NCBI GenBank assembly: GCA_964519345.1
Contig: CAZFKX010000010.1
Coordinates: 62,001-126,000 of the forward strand
Origin: Persephonella sp964519345
GTDB taxonomy: Bacteria > Aquificota > Aquificia > Aquificales > Hydrogenothermaceae
Length of the DNA stretch: 64,000 nt
Direction of reading: 5' to 3'
Shown here: positions 16,787 to 26,066 of the stretch, one piece after another
Layout of the letters: every line of letters starts with the position of its first letter
How positions within the stretch are numbered: position 1 is the first letter of the stretch
Position numbers and translations under genes: made by a program
The notes under the pieces: model-generated
Told to the model about the DNA's origin: nothing
Seen by the model: the letters and a program-made list of their open reading frames with translations, nothing else
The model's database searches: none

Positions 16787-17926
16787 ATGGAAAATTTTGA
16801 TTTCCAGTCAAAAAACCCATCAAAAATTAAAGTCTTCGGTATAGGCGGTGGTGGAAGCAACGCTGTAGCAAGAATGTTTCAGGAAGGTCTTCAGGATGTT
16901 GAACTGTATATAATAAATACAGACATGCAGCATCTACACTCATTACCTGTACCTAACAAGATACACATAGGTGAAAGCGTAACAAGGGGGCTTGGAGCAG
17001 GATCAAAACCTGAGATAGGCGAGGAGGCTGCAAAGGAAAATCTTGAGACTATCAAAGAGGCAATGGAAGGAGCCGATATGGTATTTATAGCTGCAGGACT
17101 TGGAGGCGGTACAGGAACTGGAGCTTCTCCAATTATAGCACAGGCTGCTAAAGAGCTCGGCATATTAACTGTAGCTGTTGTAACTAAACCTTTTGATTTT
17201 GAAGGACCAAGAAGAGCATTACTTGCGGAAGAGGGCTTAAAAAGATTAAAAGATGTCGTGGATACATATATAGTGATCCACAACCAAAAACTTGCAACCA
17301 TTGCAGGAAAAAGATTCACATTTGGCGAAGCCTTTAAACTTGTGGACGGCATACTTTATAAAGCTGTCAGAGGTATTACAGATCTTATACTTGTACCTGG
17401 ACTTGTAAATGTTGATTTTGCTGATGTCAAAACAGTTATGGAAGGAGGAGGGAAGGCTCTTATAGGAGTTGGAAGTGGAAGAGGAGAAAGTAAGATAGAA
17501 GAAGCCGTTATCTCCGCAACAACATCTCCTCTCCTCGAAGGGACATCTATTCAGGGTGCAAGAAGACTTCTTATAAATGTTGAAGTAAGTATGGATCTTA
17601 CTTACTCAGATGTTGAAGACGCTATAGGTCAGATCAAAGAACAGGCTCATGAAGAGTCTCACATCATATTTGGTGCTTCCTTAAACCCTGATATTGAAGA
17701 TGAGATAAGAATCACTGTAGTAGCTACAGATTTTGAAGGAGAGAAGGAAGAACCAAGGGCAAAAAGAACAGTAGATAGAAAGATACACAGAAAGATAACA
17801 GAGCTGCCAAAAGAATCAAAGGAAGAAAAGGAAGAGATCATACCTAAACCTATAATAAATGAGATATCTTACGATAACCTTGATATACCAGCTTATATAA
17901 GAAAAAGGAAAGGTGAGATTAATTGA
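16787..17926 (+). CDS. ftsZ: Cell division protein FtsZ
   Basis: 379 residues, tubulin-like GTPase forming the division ring. GGGGSNAVARM lies at about residues 20-30 and the tubulin signature GGGTGTGAS at about 106. The C-terminal domain ends in a charged linker (about 315-360) and the conserved tail DIPAYIRKR, which binds FtsA. A strong ribosome site, GGAGGAG, precedes the ATG, stronger than those of its neighbours, in keeping with high FtsZ demand. The stop overlaps the pgsA start (TTGA). Confidence 0.97.
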   Translation: MENFDFQSKNPSKIKVFGIGGGGSNAVARMFQEGLQDVELYIINTDMQHLHSLPVPNKIHIGESVTRGLGAGSKPEIGEEAAKENLETIKEAMEGADMVFIAAGLGGGTGTGASPIIAQAAKELGILTVAVVTKPFDFEGPRRALLAEEGLKRLKDVVDTYIVIHNQKLATIAGKRFTFGEAFKLVDGILYKAVRGITDLILVPGLVNVDFADVKTVMEGGGKALIGVGSGRGESKIEEAVISATTSPLLEGTSIQGARRLLINVEVSMDLTYSDVEDAIGQIKEQAHEESHIIFGASLNPDIEDEIRITVVATDFEGEKEEPRAKRTVDRKIHRKITELPKESKEEKEEIIPKPIINEISYDNLDIPAYIRKRKGEIN

Positions 17927-18441
17927 ATTTAACGGGATTTGCCAACCTTATTACTCTTTCAAGGTTGGTAATTACCCCATTTTTAATATTTACAATTCTA
18001 AATGATCACTATATAATCTCAGGGGTTTTAGTTTCCCTTGCCGTTTTATCAGACTGGCTTGATGGAGTTATAGCAAGAAAGTACAATGATGTTACAAAAC
18101 ATGGAGAACTTCTGGATCCTGCTGTAGATAAGATATTTACTATATCTGTTCTTGTTGCATTTGTTGAAAAGCAGTATATATCCTCTTTCGTAGTGTTTCT
18201 TATAGTGGCAAGGGAAATGCTTATAACATGGTTCAGAAGCGTAATGGTAAGTAAAGGTATTGTTGTTCCTGCATCGTACCTTGGTAAGCTTAAAACAACG
18301 GCACAGCTTGCAGCTATATTTCTACTTTCAGTACATATTGTAACCTATGGAAATATACTTCTATGGATATCTATAGTAATTGCATATATTTCAGCTGTTG
18401 ACTATCTTAAAATCTTTATGAAGGATAGGGCATGGAACTGA
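17923..18441 (+). CDS. pgsA: CDP-diacylglycerol--glycerol-3-phosphate phosphatidyltransferase
   Basis: 172 residues with about four to five membrane segments. The CDP-alcohol phosphotransferase signature is complete: SDWLDGVIARKY followed by GELLDPAVDK around residues 43-70. The product, phosphatidylglycerol phosphate, feeds phosphatidylglycerol synthesis. The start is TTG 17923, coupled to the ftsZ stop. Following plsY also belongs to phospholipid synthesis, and phosphatidylglycerol is the donor used by Lgt. Substrate (glycerol phosphate rather than serine or inositol) is inferred from length and similarity. Confidence 0.88.
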   Translation: MNLTGFANLITLSRLVITPFLIFTILNDHYIISGVLVSLAVLSDWLDGVIARKYNDVTKHGELLDPAVDKIFTISVLVAFVEKQYISSFVVFLIVAREMLITWFRSVMVSKGIVVPASYLGKLKTTAQLAAIFLLSVHIVTYGNILLWISIVIAYISAVDYLKIFMKDRAWN

Positions 18442-19025
18442 TTGTATTTATTTATCTGTTTGCAACATATATAATGGCGTCAATACCTTTTGGCTATGTA
18501 GTTGGAAAACTTTCAGGTAAAGATATAACGAAAGAAGGATCAGGAAATATAGGTGCGACAAATGTTACAAGAACAATCGGTAAAAAAGCTGGGGCTCTTG
18601 TACTGATCTTAGATATGTTAAAAGGTTATCTACCTGTGTATCTTGGAAAAAACTATTTTTTATTTGATGATAGAATTCTGTCTATAATTGCAATAACCGC
18701 TGTTATAGGGCACTGTTTTTCTATTTTTATGAAATTTAGAGGCGGTAAAGGTGTAGCAACAGGATTGGGAGTTCTTCTTGCACTCTCTGGAAAAACTGCA
18801 TTTATAGTTATACTTCTGTGGCTTGGATCTTTTTTAACCACAGGTTATGTTTCTTTTGCATCTATATTTGCAGCCTTTATGTCCTGGATTATTATATTCT
18901 ATGTTGAAGGTAATATATTCTATACATTTTCAGCTCTTTTCCTTTCATTCATAATTGTTATGAAACACTCATCAAACATAAACAGACTTATAAAAGGTAC
19001 GGAAAGTAGATTTCTTCATAGATGA
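18432..19025 (+). CDS. plsY: Acyl phosphate:glycerol-3-phosphate acyltransferase
   Basis: 197 residues, multi-pass membrane protein. PlsY acylates glycerol-3-phosphate using acyl phosphate. The three conserved cytoplasmic motifs are visible: SIPFGYVVGKL with GSGNIGATNVTRT early, KFRGGKGVAT in the middle, and KHSSNINRLIKGTE near the end. It overlaps pgsA by ten bases. Its TGA stop (19023-19025) abuts the convergent spoT stop with no intervening base. Confidence 0.94.
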   Translation: MELIVFIYLFATYIMASIPFGYVVGKLSGKDITKEGSGNIGATNVTRTIGKKAGALVLILDMLKGYLPVYLGKNYFLFDDRILSIIAITAVIGHCFSIFMKFRGGKGVATGLGVLLALSGKTAFIVILLWLGSFLTTGYVSFASIFAAFMSWIIIFYVEGNIFYTFSALFLSFIIVMKHSSNINRLIKGTESRFLHR

Positions 19026-21176
19026 CTATCTTCTAACACATATTCTATCAACCCTTTCCACACCTTTCACCCTTTTTATAAGTGAGATTATTTTATTAAG
19101 ATGATCTATATCTTTAACATTAACTTTAAGTTCCGTTACGGCTTTTCCATCCCTTCTTGTTTTAACATTAGCTCCTGATATATTTGTTTTTGTACTGGCG
19201 ACAGCGGATGACATTTCCGCAAGAAGACCTGGTCTGTCTTCAGAAATAATTCTTATATAAGAAGGAAAAATAGCTTTAAGATCACCACTACTCCATTTTG
19301 CAACTATTATTCTTTCTGGCTCTGTTTCCTGAACTTTAACAGCATTTGGACAATTTTTAGCATGTATAGAAATACCCTTTCCTCTTAGTATAACTCCTGT
19401 TATTTCATCTCCAGGTATTGGACAGCAACATTTTGCTATAGTTGACATTATGTTGGATATACCGTCAACCTCAACAATAAGATCCTTATCTTTTATACCG
19501 CCTGATGACGATGAAGATTTTATTTTTTCTGAATCTCCTTTCAAAAATCTAACAACTTTCTGGGGAGAAAGCTTACCATCTCCAACAGCATGTAAAAGAT
19601 CGTCAAGTGTTTTAAAGCTAAATCTATCAAGCAGTTTTTTTATATCTTCATGATCCAAGGTTGATGTCTTTTTATTCACCTTTTTTAGAAATTTGTCTAA
19701 CAGTTTTTCCCCAAACTTTATAGCCCTCTTCCTGTCAACTTTTGAGAAGTACTGTTTTATACTTGTTTTCGCTTTTGATGAAACAACAAACTTAAGCCAG
19801 TCTCTACTTGGTTTATGATATTTTGCCGTTATTATCTCTACAACATCACCGTTTTTCAGTTTTGTATCAAGCGGAACCATCTTTCCATTTACTTTTGCCC
19901 CAGCCGTTCTGTGACCTACCTGTGTATGTATATGGTATGCAAAATCAACAGGTGTTGAACCAGATGGCAATTTTATAAGATCGCCTCTGGGGGTAAAAAC
20001 ATAGACTTCTTCATTTGAAAGATCTCCTTTAACCGTTGAGATTATTTCCGTATCTTTATTTTCTTTTATAGATTCAAGTATGTTTCTCAACCATGTAAAA
20101 GATCTCAGATCCTTATCAGAAATATACTTTCCTCCCTTATATCTCCAGTGAGCCGCTATACCTTCTTCTGCAACTTTGTGCATCTTGTATGTTTTTATCT
20201 GAATCTCAACAAACTTTCCTTTTGGTGCAACAACAGTAGTATGAAGGGCCTGATACATATTTGATTTTGGAAGAGATATATAGTCTTTAAATCTTCCCGG
20301 GACTGGAGGCCAAAGAGAATGGATCAGTCCAAGTGCAAGATAACACTCCTTTACTGTGTTAACAAGAACCCTAACTCCATAAACATCATAAATATCAGAT
20401 AAAGATAGATCCTTTCTGAGTGTTTTTTCGTATATACTGTAAAGATGCTTTGCTCTATACTGTATATCAGCCTTGATATTATGTTTTTCCAGTATGTCTT
20501 TGATATCAGATATAATCCCTTTAAGATACTTTTCCTGTACTGTTTTTGATTCTGCAAGATATGTTGTTATTTTTTTATAAGCTTCCGGATAAAGATATTT
20601 AAAAGATGTGTCCTCAAGCTCAGCCTTTATTTTCCATAAACCAAGTCTTGCAGCAAGAGGCGCGTATATATCAAGCGTCTCCTTTGCTATCCTTTTCTGT
20701 TTGTACTCAGGAAGTGGATCGAGGGTTCTTATATTGTGCAGTCTATCCGCAAGCTTAACAAGAATAACCCTTATATCTTTAGCCATTGAGACAAGCATCT
20801 TCCTGAAATTCTCAGCTTCAGCTTCTTCCCTGCTGTTAAAGTTATACTTACCAATTTTTGTAACACCATCAACAATAACTGCAACTGTATCACCAAATCT
20901 TCTCCTTATTTCCTCAATTGTCGTATCTGTATCCTCAACTACATCATGAAGAAGTCCTGCTGTTATTGTTATTCTATCAAGCTTAAGATCCGCAAGTATT
21001 TTTGCAGCCTCAATAGGATGAATGTAGTAAGGCTCTCCTGATTTTCTAAACTGACCCTCATGTTTATCTATTACATAATAAGCTGCATCTTTTATCTTCT
21101 GTATATCCTGATCATCTAAATACTCTACTTTTTTAATCAGATCCTCAACAAGCTCTCCTGCCGCAATTTCAGCCAT
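19026..21176 (-). CDS. Bifunctional (p)ppGpp synthetase/hydrolase (RelA/SpoT family)
   Basis: 716 residues with the full Rel layout: HD hydrolase domain (about 30-185) with intact GLLHDVVEDTD and LADRLHNIRT; synthetase domain (about 220-370) with RFKDYISLPKSNMYQALHT and EIQIKT; TGS domain (VYVFTPRGDLIKLPSGSTPVDFAY, about 390-450); a conserved cysteine segment CCCPIPGDEI; and a C-terminal ACT domain. The RFKD form of the synthetase loop is that of bifunctional enzymes. It controls the stringent response and is probably ribosome-associated through its C-terminus. AAAGGAAAC precedes the ATG. Three small genes of unknown function lie upstream on the same strand. Confidence 0.95.
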   Translation of the reverse strand: MAEIAAGELVEDLIKKVEYLDDQDIQKIKDAAYYVIDKHEGQFRKSGEPYYIHPIEAAKILADLKLDRITITAGLLHDVVEDTDTTIEEIRRRFGDTVAVIVDGVTKIGKYNFNSREEAEAENFRKMLVSMAKDIRVILVKLADRLHNIRTLDPLPEYKQKRIAKETLDIYAPLAARLGLWKIKAELEDTSFKYLYPEAYKKITTYLAESKTVQEKYLKGIISDIKDILEKHNIKADIQYRAKHLYSIYEKTLRKDLSLSDIYDVYGVRVLVNTVKECYLALGLIHSLWPPVPGRFKDYISLPKSNMYQALHTTVVAPKGKFVEIQIKTYKMHKVAEEGIAAHWRYKGGKYISDKDLRSFTWLRNILESIKENKDTEIISTVKGDLSNEEVYVFTPRGDLIKLPSGSTPVDFAYHIHTQVGHRTAGAKVNGKMVPLDTKLKNGDVVEIITAKYHKPSRDWLKFVVSSKAKTSIKQYFSKVDRKRAIKFGEKLLDKFLKKVNKKTSTLDHEDIKKLLDRFSFKTLDDLLHAVGDGKLSPQKVVRFLKGDSEKIKSSSSSGGIKDKDLIVEVDGISNIMSTIAKCCCPIPGDEITGVILRGKGISIHAKNCPNAVKVQETEPERIIVAKWSSGDLKAIFPSYIRIISEDRPGLLAEMSSAVASTKTNISGANVKTRRDGKAVTELKVNVKDIDHLNKIISLIKRVKGVERVDRICVRR

Positions 21177-21241
21177 AACAGTTTCCTTTAAATAATATCA
21201 ATTACTGATAAAGTTAGATCCTTTTTAGACTTTTTCAATCT

Positions 21242-21535
21242 TTATATTACAGCTTCTAACCAGTTATCTCCTAAATCTTTTACGATCTGTAGTGTGGGAT
21301 CGTAATTCCTTTTGATATCATCGAGTATTAAATAAAGATCATCAACAAAGTCCGGAGATGTTAAAAAATCAAGAATTCCCTGTTTTCCATTTCTTGTTCT
21401 TGGAAGTGCTATTCTGCCATGACCATCAACAACCATAGAAATAAAATTAAGTTTGGAAGGATCAACCCTCACCATAAGGTTCACACTTTTTCTTGGAGGG
21501 TTTGATATCCTTCTTATCAGGTCTTCATCTAACAT
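21242..21535 (-). CDS. Hypothetical protein, 97 residues
   Basis: Soluble protein without signal peptide. It begins MLDEDLIRRISNPPRKSV and has two alternating strand/helix blocks, a pattern (VRVDPSKLNFISMVVDG, LPRTRNGKQGILDF) vaguely like the small DUF4911 family, but I am not confident of that. The ATG follows the stop of the upstream gene without a gap (TAAATG), so the two are translationally coupled. It lies 65 bases upstream of spoT. No function is assigned. Confidence 0.6.
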   Translation of the reverse strand: MLDEDLIRRISNPPRKSVNLMVRVDPSKLNFISMVVDGHGRIALPRTRNGKQGILDFLTSPDFVDDLYLILDDIKRNYDPTLQIVKDLGDNWLEAVI

Positions 21536-21895
21536 TTAGAATTTAGCCTCTATAATGTTTACCTTCGTGTATGTATAGCTTTCACCCTGACTACCTAAGT
21601 TTGAAATCTGTATTTCAGGCAGACCGATATTGATATTATTGCCGTCTATTTCCACAAGAGCTGTACTTGACTCATAAAAACCTACAGTAACACCACCTAT
21701 CAGTCCAAGTAAAACACCTACTCCTATCTTTTTACCAAGATCTTCGCTGTCTATCATATAAACTGCCAGACCCGCTGTTGCACCTATACCGACCCCAAAC
21801 ATAGCATCTCTGAAAAGTATTTCACCTTCAACAGCAAGAGCATTTCCAGTTATTAAAGCGGATATCACAGCTGCAGCAGTTAACCTCTTCATCAC
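21536..21895 (-). CDS. Secreted/outer-membrane-type small protein with glycine-zipper segment
   Basis: 119 residues. An N-terminal signal peptide (KRLTAAAVISALITGNALA, cleavage after about residue 22) is followed by a short hydrophobic, glycine-spaced region (FGVGIGATAGLAVYM ... IGVGVLLGLIGGVTVGFYES) that could form one helical hairpin, then a polar C-terminal strand region. Glycine-zipper proteins of this size are usually envelope-associated. Two in-frame ATGs (21895, 21892) are possible. It is coupled to the 97-residue gene downstream and lies eight bases from the 300-residue gene upstream. Function unknown. Confidence 0.6.
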   Translation of the reverse strand: MMKRLTAAAVISALITGNALAVEGEILFRDAMFGVGIGATAGLAVYMIDSEDLGKKIGVGVLLGLIGGVTVGFYESSTALVEIDGNNINIGLPEIQISNLGSQGESYTYTKVNIIEAKF

Positions 21896-21903
21896 TAACC
21901 TCT

Positions 21904-22800
21904 CTATCTTATATTTTTCAACTTTTCTATTATATCATTTAGCATACTTTCAGTCTTTTTTTCGTCATAAAAATTTTTAAATATTAGCCTTATATCTTTC
22001 CTCAGCATCTTTATAAGATCCCTATTTTCCCTTGAAGAAACGTAAAAAGCTTTGTTAACCGCATAAAGGGAAGCTTCCAAATATCTCAGTGATATTCTTC
22101 TGTTAAGATTGTAGGTAACCTTCCCTTTGTGTATATATTCTTTGACAAGAGCCATATACAGATTTTCTCTGTACGATATGTTTATCAGAGGATTTAAGGC
22201 AAGTTCAAGTGCCTGTTTTGATTTTTTGTACTCCCTTGCCTTAAGATGATCCTTTGCGATGCTTATAAGATTCTTTGCTTCCGTCAAAGGGTTATCAATG
22301 AGTGATATACTTACTTTTTCCTTTATTATCTCAAGACTGTCGAGAACAAACTGGTTTTCAAGAAAAGCTGCTTTTTTTATAGCATCCTCAAGCTTGCTTC
22401 TTACATACTCATAATCCTCAAGATTACCTGAGATTTCCTCTATATAGATTAGAAGAGTTTTTAGATCTTCCGAGTAATCTTCATCAGGATAAAGCTGAAT
22501 TCTCTTCTCAAGGGCTTCAATCTGTCTATAAATAATGTACGAGGGCGAGTACTGGTGAGCCTCATTAAGAAAAAAAAGGGAAGCATCAAGATATGTGTAA
22601 GTCTCTTTTCTGATTATCCTCTTTTTATTTAGCGAAGAGTATGCATCCAAAACAAGATTCAAAGCTCTTGTTGTAAAAAGTTTTATATTATAAACCTGAT
22701 TTTCTGTCAGCCCTTCATTCAGGTATATCTGATTTATATTCTCCCCTTTTGAATTTCCAAGATAAAAAATAAGCAGAAAAAACAGAATCAGTCTGATCAT
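21904..22800 (-). CDS. Hypothetical periplasmic helical protein
   Basis: 298 residues from ATG 22800 (GGAG five bases upstream; a GTG at 22806 is less well placed). A signal peptide (MIRLILFFLLIFYLGNSKG) is followed by an almost entirely helical protein with repeated patterns of aromatic and basic residues (for example AHQYSPSYIIYRQIEAL, YLEASLYAVNKAFYVS), suggestive of helical repeats of the TPR-like kind. No enzyme motif is seen. It is first of three small genes upstream of spoT and lies 40 bases after the EAL-HDOD gene, so all five genes may form one transcription unit. Function unknown. Confidence 0.62.
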   Translation of the reverse strand: MIRLILFFLLIFYLGNSKGENINQIYLNEGLTENQVYNIKLFTTRALNLVLDAYSSLNKKRIIRKETYTYLDASLFFLNEAHQYSPSYIIYRQIEALEKRIQLYPDEDYSEDLKTLLIYIEEISGNLEDYEYVRSKLEDAIKKAAFLENQFVLDSLEIIKEKVSISLIDNPLTEAKNLISIAKDHLKAREYKKSKQALELALNPLINISYRENLYMALVKEYIHKGKVTYNLNRRISLRYLEASLYAVNKAFYVSSRENRDLIKMLRKDIRLIFKNFYDEKKTESMLNDIIEKLKNIR

Positions 22801-22846
22801 AAGCACTCCAGATAAAAGATATGTTGAAATATTATAACAGATAAGA

Positions 22847-24070
22847 TCAGTATGAATTTATAAGGTTTTCATAGAATATTATTCCTTCTATCTCAGCTGT
22901 AAGAACATCCTCCACACCAAGACCTGTATCCTTTATAACAGCTTTTATTTTCTTAATCTCATTTTTCTCTAAAAGGATTATAGATTTAAGTATTGCTCCA
23001 AGAACACCTTTGCAGAAAAGAATGGCATCCTTTATCTCCTGATCTATCTTGAGTTCAGACAGGATTTCATCCATAGGTTTCCCCAAAACCGTATCCATAA
23101 GAGAGAGCATACCTGTTATAAACGCTTTCTCTTGCGTGTCCTTGGAAGCTGTGCTTTTTTCAACGAGAACTTCAAGCATCCTTCCTCTTATAACGGCTCT
23201 TTCAAGAATTGGATTTGATTTTATATCAGTCCAGTCAAGGCTGAAAATCTGGAGAAGAACCCATTTTTGAAGATTATGATACCCTAAAAGGGACAATGCC
23301 TGCTTTATAGATTTTATATCTTTTCTTAAATAGAAAAATGGTGAGTTTATAAACTTAAGAAGTTTATAACTAAGGTCTGGATTTCCTTTAAATATATCCT
23401 CTATCTTTGATAATTCTTCATGCGTTATCGCTAATTTTAAAAGTTTTATTAATGTAAGCTTAAATGATGATATCTGTTTATCCTTATAGATCTCAGGTTT
23501 TTCAAAGTAAAATCCTTGAAAATAATCAAAGCCAAGTTCCTGAGCAACAATAAAATCCTCTTCTGTTTCAACTTTCTGCGCAATAAGTTTTAGATCAAAC
23601 TTCTTTAAAAATTTAACAGTTTTTGACAGATCATTTTCTTCATAACTGCCCTGAATTGATACTTTTACATAATCTATATAGTCAAAAAATGGGGATATAA
23701 GATCACAGTAAACAAGACCATCAAGAGCTATCTCATATCCCTTGTCCTTCAGATTCTTACATGTAGATATAAGGTATTCGTCTATCTTTGTTATATTTGA
23801 TATCTCAAATACTGTGTACTTAGGAGGAAGAAGCTCTATAAAATCTCCCTCAAGCATATCAGGATTAACATTTATAAATCCCTTTTTAGATCCTATAATC
23901 TTATGGAAATCCATATATACAAGAAGGTTCAGTATAACCCTTGCCGTTGCTTCAATATTATCCTTTATAATCGCATAATTTTTTTCACTATCCCTGAATA
24001 AAAGTTCGTATCCATATATCTCATTTTTTTCATTAAGTATAGGCTGTCTTCCTACAAATACTTCTCCCAT
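22847..24070 (-). CDS. EAL-HDOD domain signalling protein
   Basis: 407 residues, cytoplasmic. An N-terminal EAL-like domain (about 1-195) begins VFVGRQPILNEKNEIYGYELLFRD: the catalytic EAL is replaced by ELL, and the expected IDDFG metal-binding loop reads ALDGLVY, so phosphodiesterase activity is unlikely. The C-terminal HDOD domain (about 205-400) lacks HD metal ligands. This is the architecture of YuxH/CdgJ-like regulators, which act through protein contacts and influence motility or surface behaviour. The gene is divergent from nadE and precedes a run of secreted unknowns and spoT. Confidence 0.85.
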   Translation of the reverse strand: MGEVFVGRQPILNEKNEIYGYELLFRDSEKNYAIIKDNIEATARVILNLLVYMDFHKIIGSKKGFINVNPDMLEGDFIELLPPKYTVFEISNITKIDEYLISTCKNLKDKGYEIALDGLVYCDLISPFFDYIDYVKVSIQGSYEENDLSKTVKFLKKFDLKLIAQKVETEEDFIVAQELGFDYFQGFYFEKPEIYKDKQISSFKLTLIKLLKLAITHEELSKIEDIFKGNPDLSYKLLKFINSPFFYLRKDIKSIKQALSLLGYHNLQKWVLLQIFSLDWTDIKSNPILERAVIRGRMLEVLVEKSTASKDTQEKAFITGMLSLMDTVLGKPMDEILSELKIDQEIKDAILFCKGVLGAILKSIILLEKNEIKKIKAVIKDTGLGVEDVLTAEIEGIIFYENLINSY

Positions 24071-24157
24071 TCAATAACCCTTCATCTTTATAATTTAAAA
24101 CTCTTTTCGTATTGAGGTGTAAAATAATTAATACAATTATTAATATGGGGTAAAAAT

Positions 24158-25882
24158 ATGAAAAAGTTAAGACTGGCTCTTGGACAATTGAATATGACTG
24201 TTGGAGACATAGATGGAAATACTGACAAGATAATATCCGCCATAAAGAAAGCAAAATTACATGAGTGCGATATAATAGCCTTTCCTGAGCTCTCTATCAC
24301 AGGATATCCACCTGAAGATCTTCTATTAAAGCCAAGTTTTATAAACAGAAATCTGCAGGCTCTGAGCAGAGTAGCCCAGGCAAGTGAGAATATAATCAGT
24401 ATTGTCGGTTTTGTTGATAAGATAGAAGATATATACAATGCAGCAGCTGTTTTACTTAATGGAAAAATATTAGCGAAATACCATAAAAACTTCCTTCCAA
24501 ACTACGGCGTGTTTGATGAGGTTAGATACTTCCAGAGAGGTAATGAGATTATATTGCTTAATATTGAAGGATATAAAATAGGTCTATCAATTTGTGAGGA
24601 CATATGGTATCCAGAAAATCCAATTAATGTACAGGCTATCGAAGGTGCTGAACTTATTATAAATATAAATGCCTCACCATACCATATAGGAAAAGGAAAG
24701 TTCAGAGAGGACATGCTTAAGGTTAGAGCAAGAGACAATCTTGTATCTATTGCCTATGTGAATCTCGTTGGGGGACAGGATGAACTTGTTTTTGACGGAA
24801 ACAGTATGATTGTTGGTCCTGACGGTAGTGTGCTTACAAAGGGTAAATCCTTTGAAGAAGAGATAATAATGTGTGATATTAATCTTGATGCCATATTCAG
24901 ACAGCAGTTAAAAGATAATCGGTTGAGAAATCTAAGAGCTATGTATAGGAGGGAAGAAATAGTAAAAGAGGTAAAACTGGATTACAGGATAAAAGATAAA
25001 CTTGAAACAATACCACAAAAAACCATACTTGATAGACCCGAAATAGAAGAAATATATAAAGCCCTTGTTACAGGTGTAAGAGATTATATATATAAAAACG
25101 GTTTTGAAAAGGTTGTTATAGGTCTCAGCGGAGGTATTGACAGTTCGCTTACAGCAACAATAGCTGTGGATGCTCTTGGAAAAGAAAATGTTAAAGGAGT
25201 TCTTATGCCTTCTCAGTTCACATCTAAAGAGAGTATAGAAGATGCCCTTAAACTTGCTGAAAACTTAGGTATTGAAACATTTACACTTCCCATAAATGAT
25301 ATTTTTGAAAAATACAAAGAGGAATTGAAGGATATATTTAAAGGTTTAAAACCAGACACAACTGAAGAAAATTTACAGGCGAGAATAAGAGGTAATCTTC
25401 TTATGGCTCTGTCAAACAAGTTTGGCTGGATAGTTCTCGCTACAGGCAACAAGTCTGAGATGAGTGTTGGATATGCAACATTATACGGCGATATGGTTGG
25501 TGGTTTTGCTGTATTGAAAGACGTACTTAAAACAAAAGTTTATGAACTTGCACAGTATAGAAACAGTATATCCTGTGTAATACCTGATAGAGTTCTTGAT
25601 AAGCCACCATCAGCAGAGCTCAAACCTGATCAGAGAGATGAAGATGAGCTTTTACCCTATCCTATACTTGATGAGATAATAATGCTCTATGTTGAAGAAG
25701 ATATGCCTGTTCAGGATATAATAAGAATGGGTTTTGATAGACATTCTGTTGAAAAAGTGGTAAAAATGATTGATAGAAACGAGTATAAAAGAAGGCAGGC
25801 TCCAATAGGTATAAGAATAACCCATAGAGCTTTTGGTAAAGATAGAAGAATGCCTGTAACAAATAAATTTAGGGAACTTTAA
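24158..25882 (+). CDS. nadE: Glutamine-dependent NAD+ synthetase
   Basis: 574 residues. The N-terminal nitrilase-like glutaminase domain (about 1-270) has the catalytic Glu, Lys and Cys in AFPELSITGYPPEDLL, KNFLPNYGVFDE and GLSICEDIW. The C-terminal synthetase domain (about 300-574) has the pyrophosphatase loop GLSGGIDSSLT and GNKSEMSVGYATLYGD. It amidates nicotinic acid adenine dinucleotide, generating ammonia from glutamine in the same polypeptide. Upstream bases 24071-24157 are AT-rich; no promoter stands out. A small membrane peptide gene follows after 10 bases. Confidence 0.96.
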   Translation: MKKLRLALGQLNMTVGDIDGNTDKIISAIKKAKLHECDIIAFPELSITGYPPEDLLLKPSFINRNLQALSRVAQASENIISIVGFVDKIEDIYNAAAVLLNGKILAKYHKNFLPNYGVFDEVRYFQRGNEIILLNIEGYKIGLSICEDIWYPENPINVQAIEGAELIININASPYHIGKGKFREDMLKVRARDNLVSIAYVNLVGGQDELVFDGNSMIVGPDGSVLTKGKSFEEEIIMCDINLDAIFRQQLKDNRLRNLRAMYRREEIVKEVKLDYRIKDKLETIPQKTILDRPEIEEIYKALVTGVRDYIYKNGFEKVVIGLSGGIDSSLTATIAVDALGKENVKGVLMPSQFTSKESIEDALKLAENLGIETFTLPINDIFEKYKEELKDIFKGLKPDTTEENLQARIRGNLLMALSNKFGWIVLATGNKSEMSVGYATLYGDMVGGFAVLKDVLKTKVYELAQYRNSISCVIPDRVLDKPPSAELKPDQRDEDELLPYPILDEIIMLYVEEDMPVQDIIRMGFDRHSVEKVVKMIDRNEYKRRQAPIGIRITHRAFGKDRRMPVTNKFREL

Positions 25883-25892
25883 GGAGAAGAAG

Positions 25893-26066
25893 ATGTTTAG
25901 ATTTATTATCTCTTTTCTGACTTCTTTTGGAATATTTTACTATTTATTTTCAAACAAAATCATAGAGATGGATATTGAAAATAACAACGAAGATTTTCTT
26001 AAAGAAAATACAGGAAAGCTTTTAAACATAATAAAAGAGTTTAACAGGATGAAAAATGAGATATAG
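25893..26066 (+). CDS. Small membrane peptide, 57 residues
   Basis: AAGGAG (25881-25886) lies six bases before ATG 25893. The product has one hydrophobic segment (FRFIISFLTSFGIFYYLFS, residues 2-20) followed by a charged, probably helical tail (MDIENNNEDFLKENT and KLLNIIKEFNRMKNE). This is the layout of a small single-pass membrane peptide with a cytoplasmic or periplasmic coiled tail. It is only ten bases after nadE and ends at TAG 26064-26066, directly abutting the convergent nth stop. Codon use matches its neighbours. No family was recognised. Confidence 0.6.
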   Translation: MFRFIISFLTSFGIFYYLFSNKIIEMDIENNNEDFLKENTGKLLNIIKEFNRMKNEI

